From contig NZ_KK069998.1 of assembly GCF_000576425.1 (NCBI RefSeq), positions 82,648 to 146,647 of the forward strand: 64,000 nucleotides of DNA. Reading direction: 5' to 3'. This DNA is from Brachybacterium phenoliresistens. GTDB lineage: Bacteria; Actinomycetota; Actinomycetes; Actinomycetales; Dermabacteraceae. The translations under genes and the position numbers were made by a program. This document shows, in pieces, positions 35,625 to 44,686 of this stretch. The notes beneath the pieces are model-generated. The model worked only from the letters and a program-made list of their open reading frames with translations, made no database searches and was not told the DNA's origin. The first letter of the stretch is position 1. Each line of letters starts with the position of its first letter.

Positions 35625-36466
35625 CGGGCGGCCCTCCGCAGCCGATCGCCCACGGCGACGGCGGCCACCGAGGTGGGGACCTCGTGCACGCGCACGGCCC
35701 AGGCGCCCTCGCGGGCGCTCACCGCGCTCACCGCGGCGGTCGCCGCGTCGCGGTCCACGCCGAGGGCCGCGATGAAGCGCTTGCGGGAGGCTCCGATGAG
35801 GATCGGCAGCCCGGCGGCGCGCAGGCTCGTCCAGTCCGCGAGGACCTCCCAGTTCTGGTCCCCGGTCTTGGAGAACCCCAGGCCCGGGTCGGCCACGAGG
35901 TAGTCGTCGTCGACGCCGGAGGCGCGCAGGGCCTCCAGGCGGGTCGCGAGCTCGGCGGCGCTGTCCCGGGCGACGTCCGCGTAGTCGGTGAGGCGGTTCA
36001 TGACGTCGCTGTGCCCGCGCCAGTGCATGGCGATGAACACGGGCGGGGTGCCGCGACGGGTGCGCAGGCGCGCCGCGCCCGTGCCCATGTCCACATCGGC
36101 CAGGCCCGCGGACACGTCGTTGATGATCAGCGCACCGGACTCGACGGCGGCCGCCGCGACGGAGGCGCGCATCGTGTCGACGCTGATCACGTGGCCCTCC
36201 GCGGCGAGGGCTCGGATCACGGGGATCACCCGCCGCATCTCCTCGTCCTCGTCCACGCGGGGCGCGCCCGGACGGGTCGACTCGCCGCCGATGTCGATGA
36301 TGGCCGCGCCCTGGCGCGCCAGGAGGCGCCCGTGCGCGATCGCATCGGCCGTCGCGAAGTGCTCGCCGCCGTCGGAGAAGGAGTCCGGGGTGACGTTCAG
36401 GACGCCCATCACGAGGGTCGCGTCGACATCGAGCGCCCCGGGCAGCCCGGCCGGTCGCCGCCGCAT
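35621..36466 (-). CDS. folP: Dihydropteroate synthase
   Basis: 281 residues from ATG at 36466, preceded by GAGGG. The two family signatures are clear: MGVLNVTPDSFSDGG near 20-34 and IDIGGESTRPGAP near 57-69. SRKRF near 235 contains the pterin/phosphate-binding Lys and Arg. It condenses the FolK product with para-aminobenzoate and is the sulfonamide target. It lies 5 bases after folE. Confidence 0.97.
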   Translation of the reverse strand: MRRRPAGLPGALDVDATLVMGVLNVTPDSFSDGGEHFATADAIAHGRLLARQGAAIIDIGGESTRPGAPRVDEDEEMRRVIPVIRALAAEGHVISVDTMRASVAAAAVESGALIINDVSAGLADVDMGTGAARLRTRRGTPPVFIAMHWRGHSDVMNRLTDYADVARDSAAELATRLEALRASGVDDDYLVADPGLGFSKTGDQNWEVLADWTSLRAAGLPILIGASRKRFIAALGVDRDAATAAVSAVSAREGAWAVRVHEVPTSVAAVAVGDRLRRAAR

Positions 36467-36471
36467 CGCCC

Positions 36472-37035
36472 TCAGCCCCTCACGATGAGCGACATGGCCT
36501 CGGCGCGGGTGGCGCTCTCGCGCAGCATGCCGCGCACCGCGGAGGTCACCGTCCGGGCGCCCTGCGCGCGCACCCCGCGCATCGACATGCACATGTGCTC
36601 GGCGTCGACGACCACGATCGCCCCGGCGGCGTCGAGCTCGCCCATCAGGGCGTCGGCGATCTGGCTCGTGATGCGCTCCTGGACCTGCGGCCGGCGGGCG
36701 TACACATGCACCAGCCGGGCCAGCTTCGACAGCCCCGTCACTCCCCCGGCGCCGGGGATGTAGCCGACGTGGACCACGCCCATGAACGGCAGCAGATGGT
36801 GCTCGCACATCGAGTGGAAGGAGATGTCCCGCACCAGCACCAGCTCCTGGTGCTCGATGTCGAAGGTCGTCGAGAGCGGCTGGGACGGGTCCTGGTCCAG
36901 GCCGGCGAAGACCTCCTCGTACATCCGCGCCACCCGCGCGGGCGTCTCCTTCAGCCCGTCGCGGTCGGGGTCCTCGCCGACGGCCGCGAGGATCTCGCGC
37001 ACCGCGGCCCGGATCCGCTCATGGTCCACGCTCAT
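36472..37035 (-). CDS. folE: GTP cyclohydrolase I
   Basis: 187 residues, normal length. The zinc and substrate residues are in [22 protein letters not shown], followed by GLSKLARLV and [24 protein letters not shown] near 150 provides the second zinc cysteine. It makes dihydroneopterin triphosphate, the first step of folate synthesis. The stop of ftsH is 13 bases upstream, and folP begins 5 bases downstream. Confidence 0.97.
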   Translation of the reverse strand: MSVDHERIRAAVREILAAVGEDPDRDGLKETPARVARMYEEVFAGLDQDPSQPLSTTFDIEHQELVLVRDISFHSMCEHHLLPFMGVVHVGYIPGAGGVTGLSKLARLVHVYARRPQVQERITSQIADALMGELDAAGAIVVVDAEHMCMSMRGVRAQGARTVTSAVRGMLRESATRAEAMSLIVRG

Positions 37036-37048
37036 CGCTGCCGCCCCC

Positions 37049-39109
37049 TCAGCCCTGCTCGCCGGGACCGGGCTCGCGCGGGGCGCCCGGGATGGAGGGG
37101 CCCTCGCCGCCGGGGTGCGGCAGCTCGGGCGGGCCGGGCTGGACGTACTCGCCGGCGTCCGAGGACTCCGATCCCGTCGCCGCCGGGTCCCCGCCCACCA
37201 GGGGGTCGTGGAAGACGGGGCGGCCCTGGCTGGACTGCCAGACCTCGCGCAGCGGGCGCTTGCGCACGTCCCGGAAGATCTCCGCGAGCTCGTGCTCGTT
37301 GAGGGTCTCCTTCTCCAGCAGCTCGAGGACCAGGCGGTCCAGCACCTCGCGGTTCTCGCTGATGACGCTCCACGCCTCGTCCAGGGCGCGGCTGATGAGG
37401 CGGCGGACCTCCTCGTCGATCAGCTGAGCGGTCTCGTCGGAGAACTGCGGGCCCTGGCCGGACTGCATGCCGACGAAGACCTCGTCCTGGCCCTCGCCGT
37501 AGGAGACCTGGCCCAGACGCTCGCTCATGCCCAGCTGCATCACCATCGTGCGGGCGATCTTGGTGGCGTTCTGCAGGTCGGAGCCGGGGCCGGTGGTGAC
37601 GTCGTGGAAGATGCCCTCCTCCACGGCGTAGCCGCCCATGGCGTACGCCAGGCGGTCCAGCAGCTCGTTGCGGGACTGGTAGTTGCGATCCTGGGTCGGC
37701 ACCACCATCGTGTAGCCGCCCGCGCGGCCGCGCGGCAGGATCGTCACCTTGGTGACCGGGGCGGAGTTGTTCAGGGCCGCGGCCACCAGGGCGTGGCCGC
37801 CCTCGTGGTACGCGGTCATCTGCCGTTCGCGGTCGCTCATCACCTTGGAGTAGCGCTGCGGCCCCATGGACACGCGGTCGATCGCCTCGTCCAGCGCCCG
37901 GTTGTCGATGATCTGGTTCCCGGAGCGCGCCGTCAGCAGCGCCGCCTCGTTGAGCACGTTGGCCAGGTCCGCGCCGGACATGCCGATGGTGCGGCGGGCG
38001 ACGACCTCGAGGTCGACGTCCGGGGCCAGGGGCTTGCCCTGCGAGTGGACGGTGAGGATGTGCAGGCGGCCCTTGAGGTCCGGGGCCTCCACCGCGATCT
38101 GGCGGTCGAAGCGGCCCGGGCGCAGCAGCGCCGGGTCCAGGATGTCCACACGGTTCGTCGCGGCGATGAGGATGACGTTCTGGTTCTCGTCGAACCCGTC
38201 CATCTCCACCAGCATCTGGTTCAGGGTCTGCTCGCGCTCGTCGTGGCCGCCGCCCATGCCGGCGCCGCGGTGCCGGCCCACGGCGTCGATCTCGTCGATG
38301 AAGATGATCGCCGGGGAGTTCTCCTTGGCGGTGTTGAACAGGTCGCGCACGCGGCTGGCGCCGACGCCCACGAACATCTCCACGAAGTCGGAGCCGGAGA
38401 TCGAGTAGAACGGCACGTTCGCCTCGCCGGCCACGGCGCGGGCCAGCAGGGTCTTGCCGGTTCCCGGGGGGCCGTACAGGAGCACGCCCTTGGGGATCTT
38501 GGCGCCCACCGCGTGGTACTTCTGCGGGTCCACGAGGAACTGCTTGATCTCGTCGAGCTCCTCGACGGCCTCCTCCGCGCCGGCGACGTCGGCGAAGGTG
38601 ACCTTGGGGGACTCCTTGTTGAACAGCTTCGCCTTGGACTTGCCGAACTGCATGGCCCGCCCGCCGCCCTGGGCGTTCATGATGAGGAACCAGAACAGGC
38701 CGAAGAAGAGCAGCAGCGGCAGGAAGGAGACCAGCAGGGTCGTCCACCAGGAGCTGGTCGCGATCTCGTCGGTGTACCCCTTGGCGGGGTCGGCCTCCTC
38801 GACGGCCTGCACGACGGCCTCGCCGCGCGCGGTGACGTAGGAGAAGCGGACCTGCTTCCCCTTGTCGGTGTCGCCGTCGACGAAGGGCTCGGTGAGCACC
38901 AGGTCGACGCGCTGCTGGTTGCCGTCGATGATCTTGGCCTGCTCGACCTTGCCCTCGGACAGCAGGGTCAGCCCCTGCTCCGTGTCGATCTGCTGGTAGC
39001 CGTCGCGGCCCAGCAGGGAGAACAGGACCATGCCCAGCACCAGGGCCAGGATGATCCACAGCGCGATCCCGGGCAGGGTGCGCTTCTTCTTGGGAGTGCT
39101 CGATGCCAT
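37049..39109 (-). CDS. ftsH: Membrane-anchored AAA+ zinc metalloprotease FtsH
   Basis: 686 residues from ATG at 39109, one base after the hpt stop; GAGGAC at the end of hpt is the ribosome site. Two membrane helices (about 14-34 and 123-143) flank a periplasmic loop. The AAA module has Walker A GPPGTGKT at 213-220, Walker [11 protein letters not shown] and the second region of homology [17 protein letters not shown]. The protease zinc motif HEGGH is at 435-439. A Pro/Gly-rich C-terminal tail of about 60 residues is typical of actinobacterial FtsH. It degrades misfolded membrane proteins. Confidence 0.97.
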   Translation of the reverse strand: MASSTPKKKRTLPGIALWIILALVLGMVLFSLLGRDGYQQIDTEQGLTLLSEGKVEQAKIIDGNQQRVDLVLTEPFVDGDTDKGKQVRFSYVTARGEAVVQAVEEADPAKGYTDEIATSSWWTTLLVSFLPLLLFFGLFWFLIMNAQGGGRAMQFGKSKAKLFNKESPKVTFADVAGAEEAVEELDEIKQFLVDPQKYHAVGAKIPKGVLLYGPPGTGKTLLARAVAGEANVPFYSISGSDFVEMFVGVGASRVRDLFNTAKENSPAIIFIDEIDAVGRHRGAGMGGGHDEREQTLNQMLVEMDGFDENQNVILIAATNRVDILDPALLRPGRFDRQIAVEAPDLKGRLHILTVHSQGKPLAPDVDLEVVARRTIGMSGADLANVLNEAALLTARSGNQIIDNRALDEAIDRVSMGPQRYSKVMSDRERQMTAYHEGGHALVAAALNNSAPVTKVTILPRGRAGGYTMVVPTQDRNYQSRNELLDRLAYAMGGYAVEEGIFHDVTTGPGSDLQNATKIARTMVMQLGMSERLGQVSYGEGQDEVFVGMQSGQGPQFSDETAQLIDEEVRRLISRALDEAWSVISENREVLDRLVLELLEKETLNEHELAEIFRDVRKRPLREVWQSSQGRPVFHDPLVGGDPAATGSESSDAGEYVQPGPPELPHPGGEGPSIPGAPREPGPGEQG

Positions 39110-39110
39110 G

Positions 39111-39692
39111 TCAGTCCTCGTAGACGGAGCGCTTGAGGACTCCGACGTAGGGCAGGTTCCGGTAGGTCTCTGCGTAGTCGAGCCCGTATCCGATGACGAA
39201 CTCGTTGGGGATGTCGAATCCGACGTAGCGCACGTCGATCTCCACGCGCGCCGCATCGGGCTTGCGCAGCATGGTGCACACCTCGACGCTGCGCGGGCCG
39301 CGCGAGCGGAGGTTGGACAGCAGCCACTTCAGGGTCAGGCCCGAGTCGATGATGTCCTCGACGATCAGCACGTGGCGATCGGTGATGTCGGTGCCGAGGT
39401 CCTTGAGGATCCGCACCACGCCGGAGGACCTGGTGCCCGATCCGTAGGAGGACACCGCCATCCAGTCCATCTCGACGGGCAGGTCGATCGCGCGGGCGAG
39501 GTCCGACATGACCATCACCGCCCCCTTGAGCACGCCCACCAGGATCGGCGGCTCCTGCGCGTAGTCCTCGGTGATCTGCCGCCCGATCTGTGCGAGCCGG
39601 TCCCGGATCGCCGTCTCGTCCAGCAGCACGCGTTCGACGTCCTCGTGCATGCGCGCACGCCCGTCGCTCTCGTGCAGTTGCGTCTTCGACAC
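39111..39692 (-). CDS. hpt: Hypoxanthine phosphoribosyltransferase
   Basis: 193 residues from GTG at 39692 with AGGAG eight bases before. The PRPP-binding motif is [14 protein letters not shown] near 108-121; [17 protein letters not shown] and the hood region [17 protein letters not shown] are also standard. It salvages hypoxanthine and guanine. The order tilS, hpt, ftsH is widely conserved in bacteria. Confidence 0.96.
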   Translation of the reverse strand: MSKTQLHESDGRARMHEDVERVLLDETAIRDRLAQIGRQITEDYAQEPPILVGVLKGAVMVMSDLARAIDLPVEMDWMAVSSYGSGTRSSGVVRILKDLGTDITDRHVLIVEDIIDSGLTLKWLLSNLRSRGPRSVEVCTMLRKPDAARVEIDVRYVGFDIPNEFVIGYGLDYAETYRNLPYVGVLKRSVYED

Positions 39693-39749
39693 GCAGTGCT
39701 CCTTGGTGGGGGGTGTTCGGACTCGTCGCGCGGCGAGGGTCGGCGCGGC

Positions 39750-40835
39750 TCAGGGGTCGAGGCGGCGCCAGACGAGCAGCCCGTCGCGGCGAGCGACCTC
39801 GATCCTACCCGGAAGGGGTACGCCTGCCTGACCGTGCCATGAGACGACGAGCGCCTCCGCCGCCAGCACGTGGCGGCGCAGCAGGGACTTGTCCGAGGGC
39901 GTGCCGGCCTCCTGCTCCGCGCGGCGCGATGCGTCGCGCAGGATCCGGGTGCGCAGCGCGGCGGGCACGGAGGCCAGCGCGTAGGCGTCCAGCAGCAGCA
40001 GGTCCCCGTCCTCGCGCAGCTCGCCGCCGTCGCGGCGCAGCTCCTCCAGCCGCGCCGCCGCCTCGGCGTCGAGGTGCTCGACGTCGGGGCCGATGAGCGC
40101 CGCCGCCCGGGCGAGGTTCTCGTCGATCTGCTCGCCCAGCACCTCGCGCAGCAGCGGCAGCACGCGATGGCGGACGGCCGAGCGCAGCAGGGCCGGGTCC
40201 TCGTTCATCGGATCCTCCCACCACTCGACGTCGTGGACCCGGCAGATCTCCTCCGTGTCCGCCCGGCGCAGGGCGGTGGACTCGTCCCGCTCGGCGCCCA
40301 GGAAGGGGCGCAGGATCGCTCCGCGCACGGGCGGGATGCCGGCCATGGCGCGGGGTCCCCCGCCGCGGGCCAGCCCCATCAGCACCTGCTCGGCCTGGTC
40401 GTCGAGGGTGTGCCCGAGCAGCAGGGCGAGGGCGCCGGTCTCGTCCAGCCGCTGCGTGAAGGCGGCGTGCCGCGCGCGCCGGGCCGCGTTCTCCACTCCG
40501 CCGGCGCCCGCCGTCCCCACCTCCACCCGGCGGATGGTGGTGTGCGCGGCGCCGAGACGGCGGGACGCCTCCGCGGCGCGCTCGGCGACGCCCTCGGAAT
40601 CCGCCTGCAGGCCGTGGTCGATGATCAGCGCCTCGGTCTCCAGTCCCATCCGCGCGGCGACCCAGGCGGTGGTGGCCAGCAGCGCGAGGGAGTCCGCGCC
40701 GCCGCTCACGCCGACCAGCACGCGGGGGCTGAGGTGCCCGGCGCCGGTGTCGTCGGCGAGCTGCTCGAGGCGGGCGGTGAGGTGGGCGCGCACGGCGGTG
40801 CGGGCGCGGGCGACGACGCGGGGCGGACCGGCCAT
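39750..40835 (-). CDS. tilS: tRNA(Ile)-lysidine synthase
   Basis: 361 residues. The N-type ATP pyrophosphatase loop is VGVSGGADSLALLA near 41-54; GHTLDDQAEQVLMGLARGGG and the EWWEDPMNEDP stretch complete the catalytic domain. A C-terminal domain follows with VPLPGRIEVARRDGLLVW. It converts C34 of a tRNA-Ile to lysidine so that AUA is read as isoleucine. The ATG shares one base with the dacB stop (TGATG). Confidence 0.95.
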   Translation of the reverse strand: MAGPPRVVARARTAVRAHLTARLEQLADDTGAGHLSPRVLVGVSGGADSLALLATTAWVAARMGLETEALIIDHGLQADSEGVAERAAEASRRLGAAHTTIRRVEVGTAGAGGVENAARRARHAAFTQRLDETGALALLLGHTLDDQAEQVLMGLARGGGPRAMAGIPPVRGAILRPFLGAERDESTALRRADTEEICRVHDVEWWEDPMNEDPALLRSAVRHRVLPLLREVLGEQIDENLARAAALIGPDVEHLDAEAAARLEELRRDGGELREDGDLLLLDAYALASVPAALRTRILRDASRRAEQEAGTPSDKSLLRRHVLAAEALVVSWHGQAGVPLPGRIEVARRDGLLVWRRLDP

Positions 40836-42244
40836 CAACGGCTCGTGACGATCTCGGCGGCGACGGTGTCCACGGCCTCGCGGGCCTCGATCGCGTCGGC
40901 ACGGTCGAAGCCGTGCACGACGATCATGTAGCTCACGGTGCGGCCGTCGGGCCGGGTCGCGACCCCGGCGAGGGTGGCGGTGCCGCTGAGGTAGCCGGTC
41001 TTGCCGCGCACGATCCCGCGGGCGGCGGACGCGTCGTCCTCGCCGAAGCGCTCGGCGAGGGTTCCGGAGAGCCCGCTCACGGGCACGTCGTACAGGAGGG
41101 GCTCGAGGGTGGGGGCGCCGCCGGAGGCGACCTCCCCGAGGACCGCCGCGAACAGCCGCGGGGGGACGCGGTTGTCCACGGAGAGCCCGCTGCCGTCGTG
41201 GAGGTCCAAAGACTCGAGATCGGAGGCGGGCAGGCCCAGCTCCGCGGCGAGGTCGCGGACCTCCGCCTCGACCGCCCCGGAGGCGCCGGAGGCGGTGGTC
41301 TCCTCGCCCCGGGCATCGGCCACCAGGTACGACAGCAGCTCCGCGCCGGTGTTGTCGGAGATGGTCAGCACGTACTGGACGATCTCGCGCAGCGGCGCCG
41401 AGCGGATCTCGACCTCCGGCCCGGTCTCCGGCGCGGCGCCCCGGGCGACCTCCCCGGTCACCTCGACGCCGCGATCGCGCAGCAGCTGCGCGAAGCGCGC
41501 GGCGGCATCGGCCGCCGGGTCGGTCGACTTCGCGCCGTACTGCTCGCCGTCCAGCTTCCCCTCGTCCAGGGCGAGGGCGGCGACCGGGGCGACCCAGCCG
41601 CCCGCAGGGCCGTTCCCGCCCCAGGCGGGATTCATGCCGTCGACGATGAACGAGTCGTCCAGGACGACGCGCACCGGGCCGCCGCCCTCCTGCGCGATCA
41701 TCGCGGCGGACTCGTCGGCGAGCGCGGCGAGCCGCTCCTCGGTGAGGAACATGTCGCCCTCGCCGATGAGGGTGAGCGTCCCCTCCCCCAGGCGCGCCCG
41801 GGTGGCCAGCGTGTCGTCGCCCGAGCGCACCCGCAGCAGCGCCGCGGCGGTGAGCAGCTTCTGGGTGGAGGCGGGGACGCGGGCGGTGTCCGCATCCCGT
41901 GCAGCGAGGGTGGTGCCGGTCTCGGCGTCGACCACGGCATAGGCGAGGTTCCCCTGGACCACGGGCAGCTCCGCGTGGGCGTCCATGCGGGCCGCGAGCT
42001 CGGGGCCGGCCGCCGCGTCCACCCCGGGGGCCGCCGAGGGCACCATCTGCACGGGGTCCTCGCGGGAGAGGTCCTCGGCCTGCGCGGGCGGCCCCGCCTG
42101 GGGGCCCTGCTCCTCCTGTTCCAGCGTGAGGATGCCCGGGAAGGCGTCGGTGACGTCCCCGATCGCGTAGAAGCCGATCGGGACCGCGGCGCACATGATG
42201 ACGGCCAGCGGTCGCCAGACGTTCAGCTGTCTCATGGTGTTCAC
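40835..42244 (-). CDS. dacB: D-alanyl-D-alanine carboxypeptidase/endopeptidase (PBP4, S13)
   Basis: 469 residues from GTG at 42244; an ATG nine bases later (MRQLNVW) is equally possible, since neither has a good ribosome site. An N-terminal hydrophobic anchor (about 12-30) precedes a Pro/Glu linker. The penicillin-binding motifs are STQK (Ser126, Lys129), SDN near 295 (TISDNTGAELL) and KTG near 421 (RGKTGYLSGT). It trims peptidoglycan stem peptides outside the membrane. It is transcribed away from ppa, as in other actinobacteria. Confidence 0.93.
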   Translation of the reverse strand: MNTMRQLNVWRPLAVIMCAAVPIGFYAIGDVTDAFPGILTLEQEEQGPQAGPPAQAEDLSREDPVQMVPSAAPGVDAAAGPELAARMDAHAELPVVQGNLAYAVVDAETGTTLAARDADTARVPASTQKLLTAAALLRVRSGDDTLATRARLGEGTLTLIGEGDMFLTEERLAALADESAAMIAQEGGGPVRVVLDDSFIVDGMNPAWGGNGPAGGWVAPVAALALDEGKLDGEQYGAKSTDPAADAAARFAQLLRDRGVEVTGEVARGAAPETGPEVEIRSAPLREIVQYVLTISDNTGAELLSYLVADARGEETTASGASGAVEAEVRDLAAELGLPASDLESLDLHDGSGLSVDNRVPPRLFAAVLGEVASGGAPTLEPLLYDVPVSGLSGTLAERFGEDDASAARGIVRGKTGYLSGTATLAGVATRPDGRTVSYMIVVHGFDRADAIEAREAVDTVAAEIVTSR

Positions 42245-42303
42245 GATAGAGTGTGCCGGTCAGCGCTACCGCCCCGCACAGGGCATGAGGCAACGGAGCA
42301 GCA

Positions 42304-42816
42304 GTGGAATTCGACGTCACCATCGAGATCCCCCGGGGTAACCGCAACAAGTATGAGGTGGATCATCACAACGGTCGCATCCGCCTGGACCGGATGCTCT
42401 TCACCGCCACCCGATACCCCGACGACTACGGCTTCATCGAGGGGACCCTGGGAGAGGACGGCGACCCGCTCGACGTCCTCGTCCTGCTCGAGGAGCCCAC
42501 GTTCCCCGGCTGCCTGATCCGCTGCCGGGCGCTGGGCATGTTCCGCATGCGCGACGAGTCGGGCGGCGACGACAAGATCATCGCGGTCCCGGTCGGGGAC
42601 CAGCGCCAGGTCCGTCGCCAGGAGCTCACCGACGTCTCGGAGTTCCATCGACTGGAGATCCAGCACTTCTTCGAGGTCTACAAGGACCTCGAGCCGGGCA
42701 AGAGCGTCGAGGGCGCGCACTGGGAGGGCCGCAGCGACGCGGAGGCGGAGATCCGCCGCTCCTACGAACGCGCTGTGGGCACCGAGCACGCCAACGAGTT
42801 CACGCAGGCCGTCTGA
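42304..42816 (+). CDS. ppa: Inorganic pyrophosphatase, family I
   Basis: 170 residues from GTG at 42304, preceded by CGGAG. Active-site residues lie in [39 protein letters not shown] (containing the D-G-D-P-L-D signature) and the KPGKS-like end of YKDLEPGK. It hydrolyses the pyrophosphate released in biosynthesis. A TAGAGT -10 candidate lies at 42247-42252 in the gap shared with dacB. A long hairpin follows the gene. Confidence 0.96.
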   Translation: MEFDVTIEIPRGNRNKYEVDHHNGRIRLDRMLFTATRYPDDYGFIEGTLGEDGDPLDVLVLLEEPTFPGCLIRCRALGMFRMRDESGGDDKIIAVPVGDQRQVRRQELTDVSEFHRLEIQHFFEVYKDLEPGKSVEGAHWEGRSDAEAEIRRSYERAVGTEHANEFTQAV

Positions 42817-42853
42817 GGCCTGCCGCAGGCAGGGGGACGACCAGCCACGACAG

Positions 42854-42893
42854 GAGCGCCGCGTCCGGGGAGCGATCCCCGGCCGCGGCGCTC
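42854..42893. terminator. Bidirectional terminator after ppa
   Basis: GAGCGCCGCG (42854-42863) pairs with 42884-42893. After one mismatch CCGGGG pairs with CCCCGG around a 6-base loop, making 16 pairs in total. It sits between ppa and the convergent EcsC-family gene. The remaining 75 bases up to that gene hold GC-rich repeats of CGGCCCGTGCGGCG and nothing coding. Confidence 0.75.
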
Positions 42894-42968
42894 TTCGCCG
42901 TCGTGGCCCGTGCGGCGACGCGGCCCGTGCGGCGGCGCGGCCCGTGCGGTCCGCGGCCGGCGGCCGCG

Positions 42969-43721
42969 TCAGCTCTCCCGCGAGCTGGACGACGTCCCGG
43001 CGGAGATCTCTCCGGGCCCGGCGGTCTCCCCCGCGATGGTCGGCGCGTCCGCGAAGATCTCCCGCACGGCGTCGGTGACGGAGCGGGCGATCATGCGGTT
43101 CCCGACGCCGCCGATGGCCGCCCCGATGCCGAACGGCAGCAGGCGCCCGAACCAGACCCGACCGGCGCGGGCGACGACCTTGCGCTTGACCCAGCGGGAG
43201 ATCTGCGCGTTGATCATCCGCGGCACGACCCCCGTGCCGCCGCCGGCGAGCACGGTGTTCCACTGCATGCCCTGCTTGCCCAGGGTCTTGGCGATGATGT
43301 CGGTGCCCTTGTCCCCGCCGAGGACGCCGAGCATGACCATGCGGCGCGTGTGCTGGTCCTTCATGTCGATGCCGCGGATCTCGGCGACCGAGAGGGTGAG
43401 GAAGGCGCAGGCCTCCGCGAAGGACGCGCCCTCGCCGACGGTCAGGCCGATCGCCGCCGCGGTGCCGATCCCCGGCAGGGCCGCGGCGCCGCCGATCCCG
43501 GCCCCCGTGGCGGTCATCAGGAAGGTGAACTTCCGGCACACGTCGTCGATCAGCTCGTCGTCGCTCGCCTGGGGCTTCTTGGCCCGCAAGCGGCGCACGT
43601 AGGACGCGGCGGCAGGCGTCTGCATCCGCAGCGCGGTGTCGATCATGCCGACCCAGCGCTCGTCGAGCTGGTGCTGGGGGTCCTCGGACCGGGCATCGGA
43701 CGAGGGGGTCGTGGGATTCAC
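42969..43721 (-). CDS. EcsC-family protein
   Basis: 250 residues from GTG at 43721, preceded by GGAG. An amphipathic/helical protein of the EcsC family: VGMIDTALRMQTPAAASYV near the N-terminus, then glycine-rich hydrophobic segments (GAGIGGAAALPGIGTAAAIGL; LLPFGIGAAIGGVGNRMIAR) that could insert in or lie on the membrane. EcsC proteins are named after a Bacillus gene next to an ABC exporter and have no settled function. It is a single gene between ppa and the deformylase gene. Confidence 0.82.
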   Translation of the reverse strand: MNPTTPSSDARSEDPQHQLDERWVGMIDTALRMQTPAAASYVRRLRAKKPQASDDELIDDVCRKFTFLMTATGAGIGGAAALPGIGTAAAIGLTVGEGASFAEACAFLTLSVAEIRGIDMKDQHTRRMVMLGVLGGDKGTDIIAKTLGKQGMQWNTVLAGGGTGVVPRMINAQISRWVKRKVVARAGRVWFGRLLPFGIGAAIGGVGNRMIARSVTDAVREIFADAPTIAGETAGPGEISAGTSSSSRES

Positions 43722-43812
43722 GGGCGCTCCGATCGATCGGGGGTGACCATTCCTGGACGGGTGGTTCGGGGACACCGTACCGGCAGCGACTGCGCGTGCG
43801 GTGCAGGTCGCC

Positions 43813-44517
43813 TCAGCGATCCGCGCGCACCACGACCTCCCCGGGGCCGAGGCGGGCCACATCCCCGGACAGCCCGAGGCGGCGCACCGCATCGGGCATG
43901 TCGGCGTAGCGCTCGACATAGCGCGATTGCACGAAGGACCGCGGCACCGCGAGGTCGTGGCACAGCGTGCCGGCCAGGTGGTCGGTCTCGTGCTGGAGGA
44001 TCCGGGCGGGCCACCCGCGATGGACCTCGCGGACCTCGGCGATGTCCCCGCGCCCGTCCACCTCGAGGCCGCGGAAGACGATGCTGCGCGGGCGCGGCAC
44101 GATCGAGCGCCAGTCGTCCACCGAGAGGCACCCCTCCCAGGCGAACACCGTCTCGGTCCCCTCGTCCTCGAGCACCTCGTAGGAGGGGTCGAGGAAGGCC
44201 CGCAGCGGCACCCCGGTCCGCTCGAGCACGTCGTCCTGCGCATCGGGCTCCTCGCCGTCCTCGAAGGAGCGGTCCTCGAGGACGAACAGCCGCAGCGGCA
44301 CTCCGATCTGCGGGGCCGCCAGGCCCACGCCCGGTGCGGCGCGCATCGTCACGGTCATCGCCTCGATGAGCTCGAGCAGCAGGGCCGTGGGCAGCACGCC
44401 GTACGCGTCCCGCGCGCGGGCCCGCAGCGCGGGATGGCCGGCCTGGACGATCCGCAGCGGCGTCCCCGTGCGGGAGCGGCGGTCGAGGGTCTTGGTCACG
44501 AGCTGGGTCAGGTCCAT
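43813..44517 (-). CDS. def: Peptide deformylase
   Basis: 234 residues, with a 20-residue N-terminal extension and a C-terminal extension compared with short deformylases. The three motifs are complete: GVGLAAPQIG at 63-72, EGCLSV with metal ligand Cys130, and QHETDHLAG with His176 and His180. It removes the formyl group from nascent proteins. The ATG at 44517 has only CACAGG in front of it and abuts a palindrome, so a start further downstream, such as the GTG at codon 7, cannot be excluded. It is divergent from the ABC ATPase gene. Confidence 0.93.
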   Translation of the reverse strand: MDLTQLVTKTLDRRSRTGTPLRIVQAGHPALRARARDAYGVLPTALLLELIEAMTVTMRAAPGVGLAAPQIGVPLRLFVLEDRSFEDGEEPDAQDDVLERTGVPLRAFLDPSYEVLEDEGTETVFAWEGCLSVDDWRSIVPRPRSIVFRGLEVDGRGDIAEVREVHRGWPARILQHETDHLAGTLCHDLAVPRSFVQSRYVERYADMPDAVRRLGLSGDVARLGPGEVVVRADR

Positions 44518-44534
44518 CCTGTGAGTATCACAGG
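44518..44534. promoter_or_regulatory. Palindrome next to the def start
   Basis: CCTGTG-AGTAT-CACAGG is a perfect 6-base inverted repeat around 5 bases; within it TGTGA-GTA-TCACA is symmetric. It touches the def ATG and lies 20 bases upstream of the TACACT -10 candidate (44555-44560) of the ABC ATPase gene, so it could control either. The half-site resembles those of CRP/GlxR or GntR regulators, but the spacing is too short for CRP. Confidence 0.45.
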
Positions 44535-44686
44535 AACCACCCCCTGTGATGGGCTACACTCGCTCTCGCCGGTGCAATGACGCACAAGACTCCAGCGGAC
44601 GACGGTGTTCCGCACCGGTGATGACAAGACACTTCACTACGGACCGTCCGGCACGTACCTGCCGGTGAAGGGAATGGGTCACCCCC

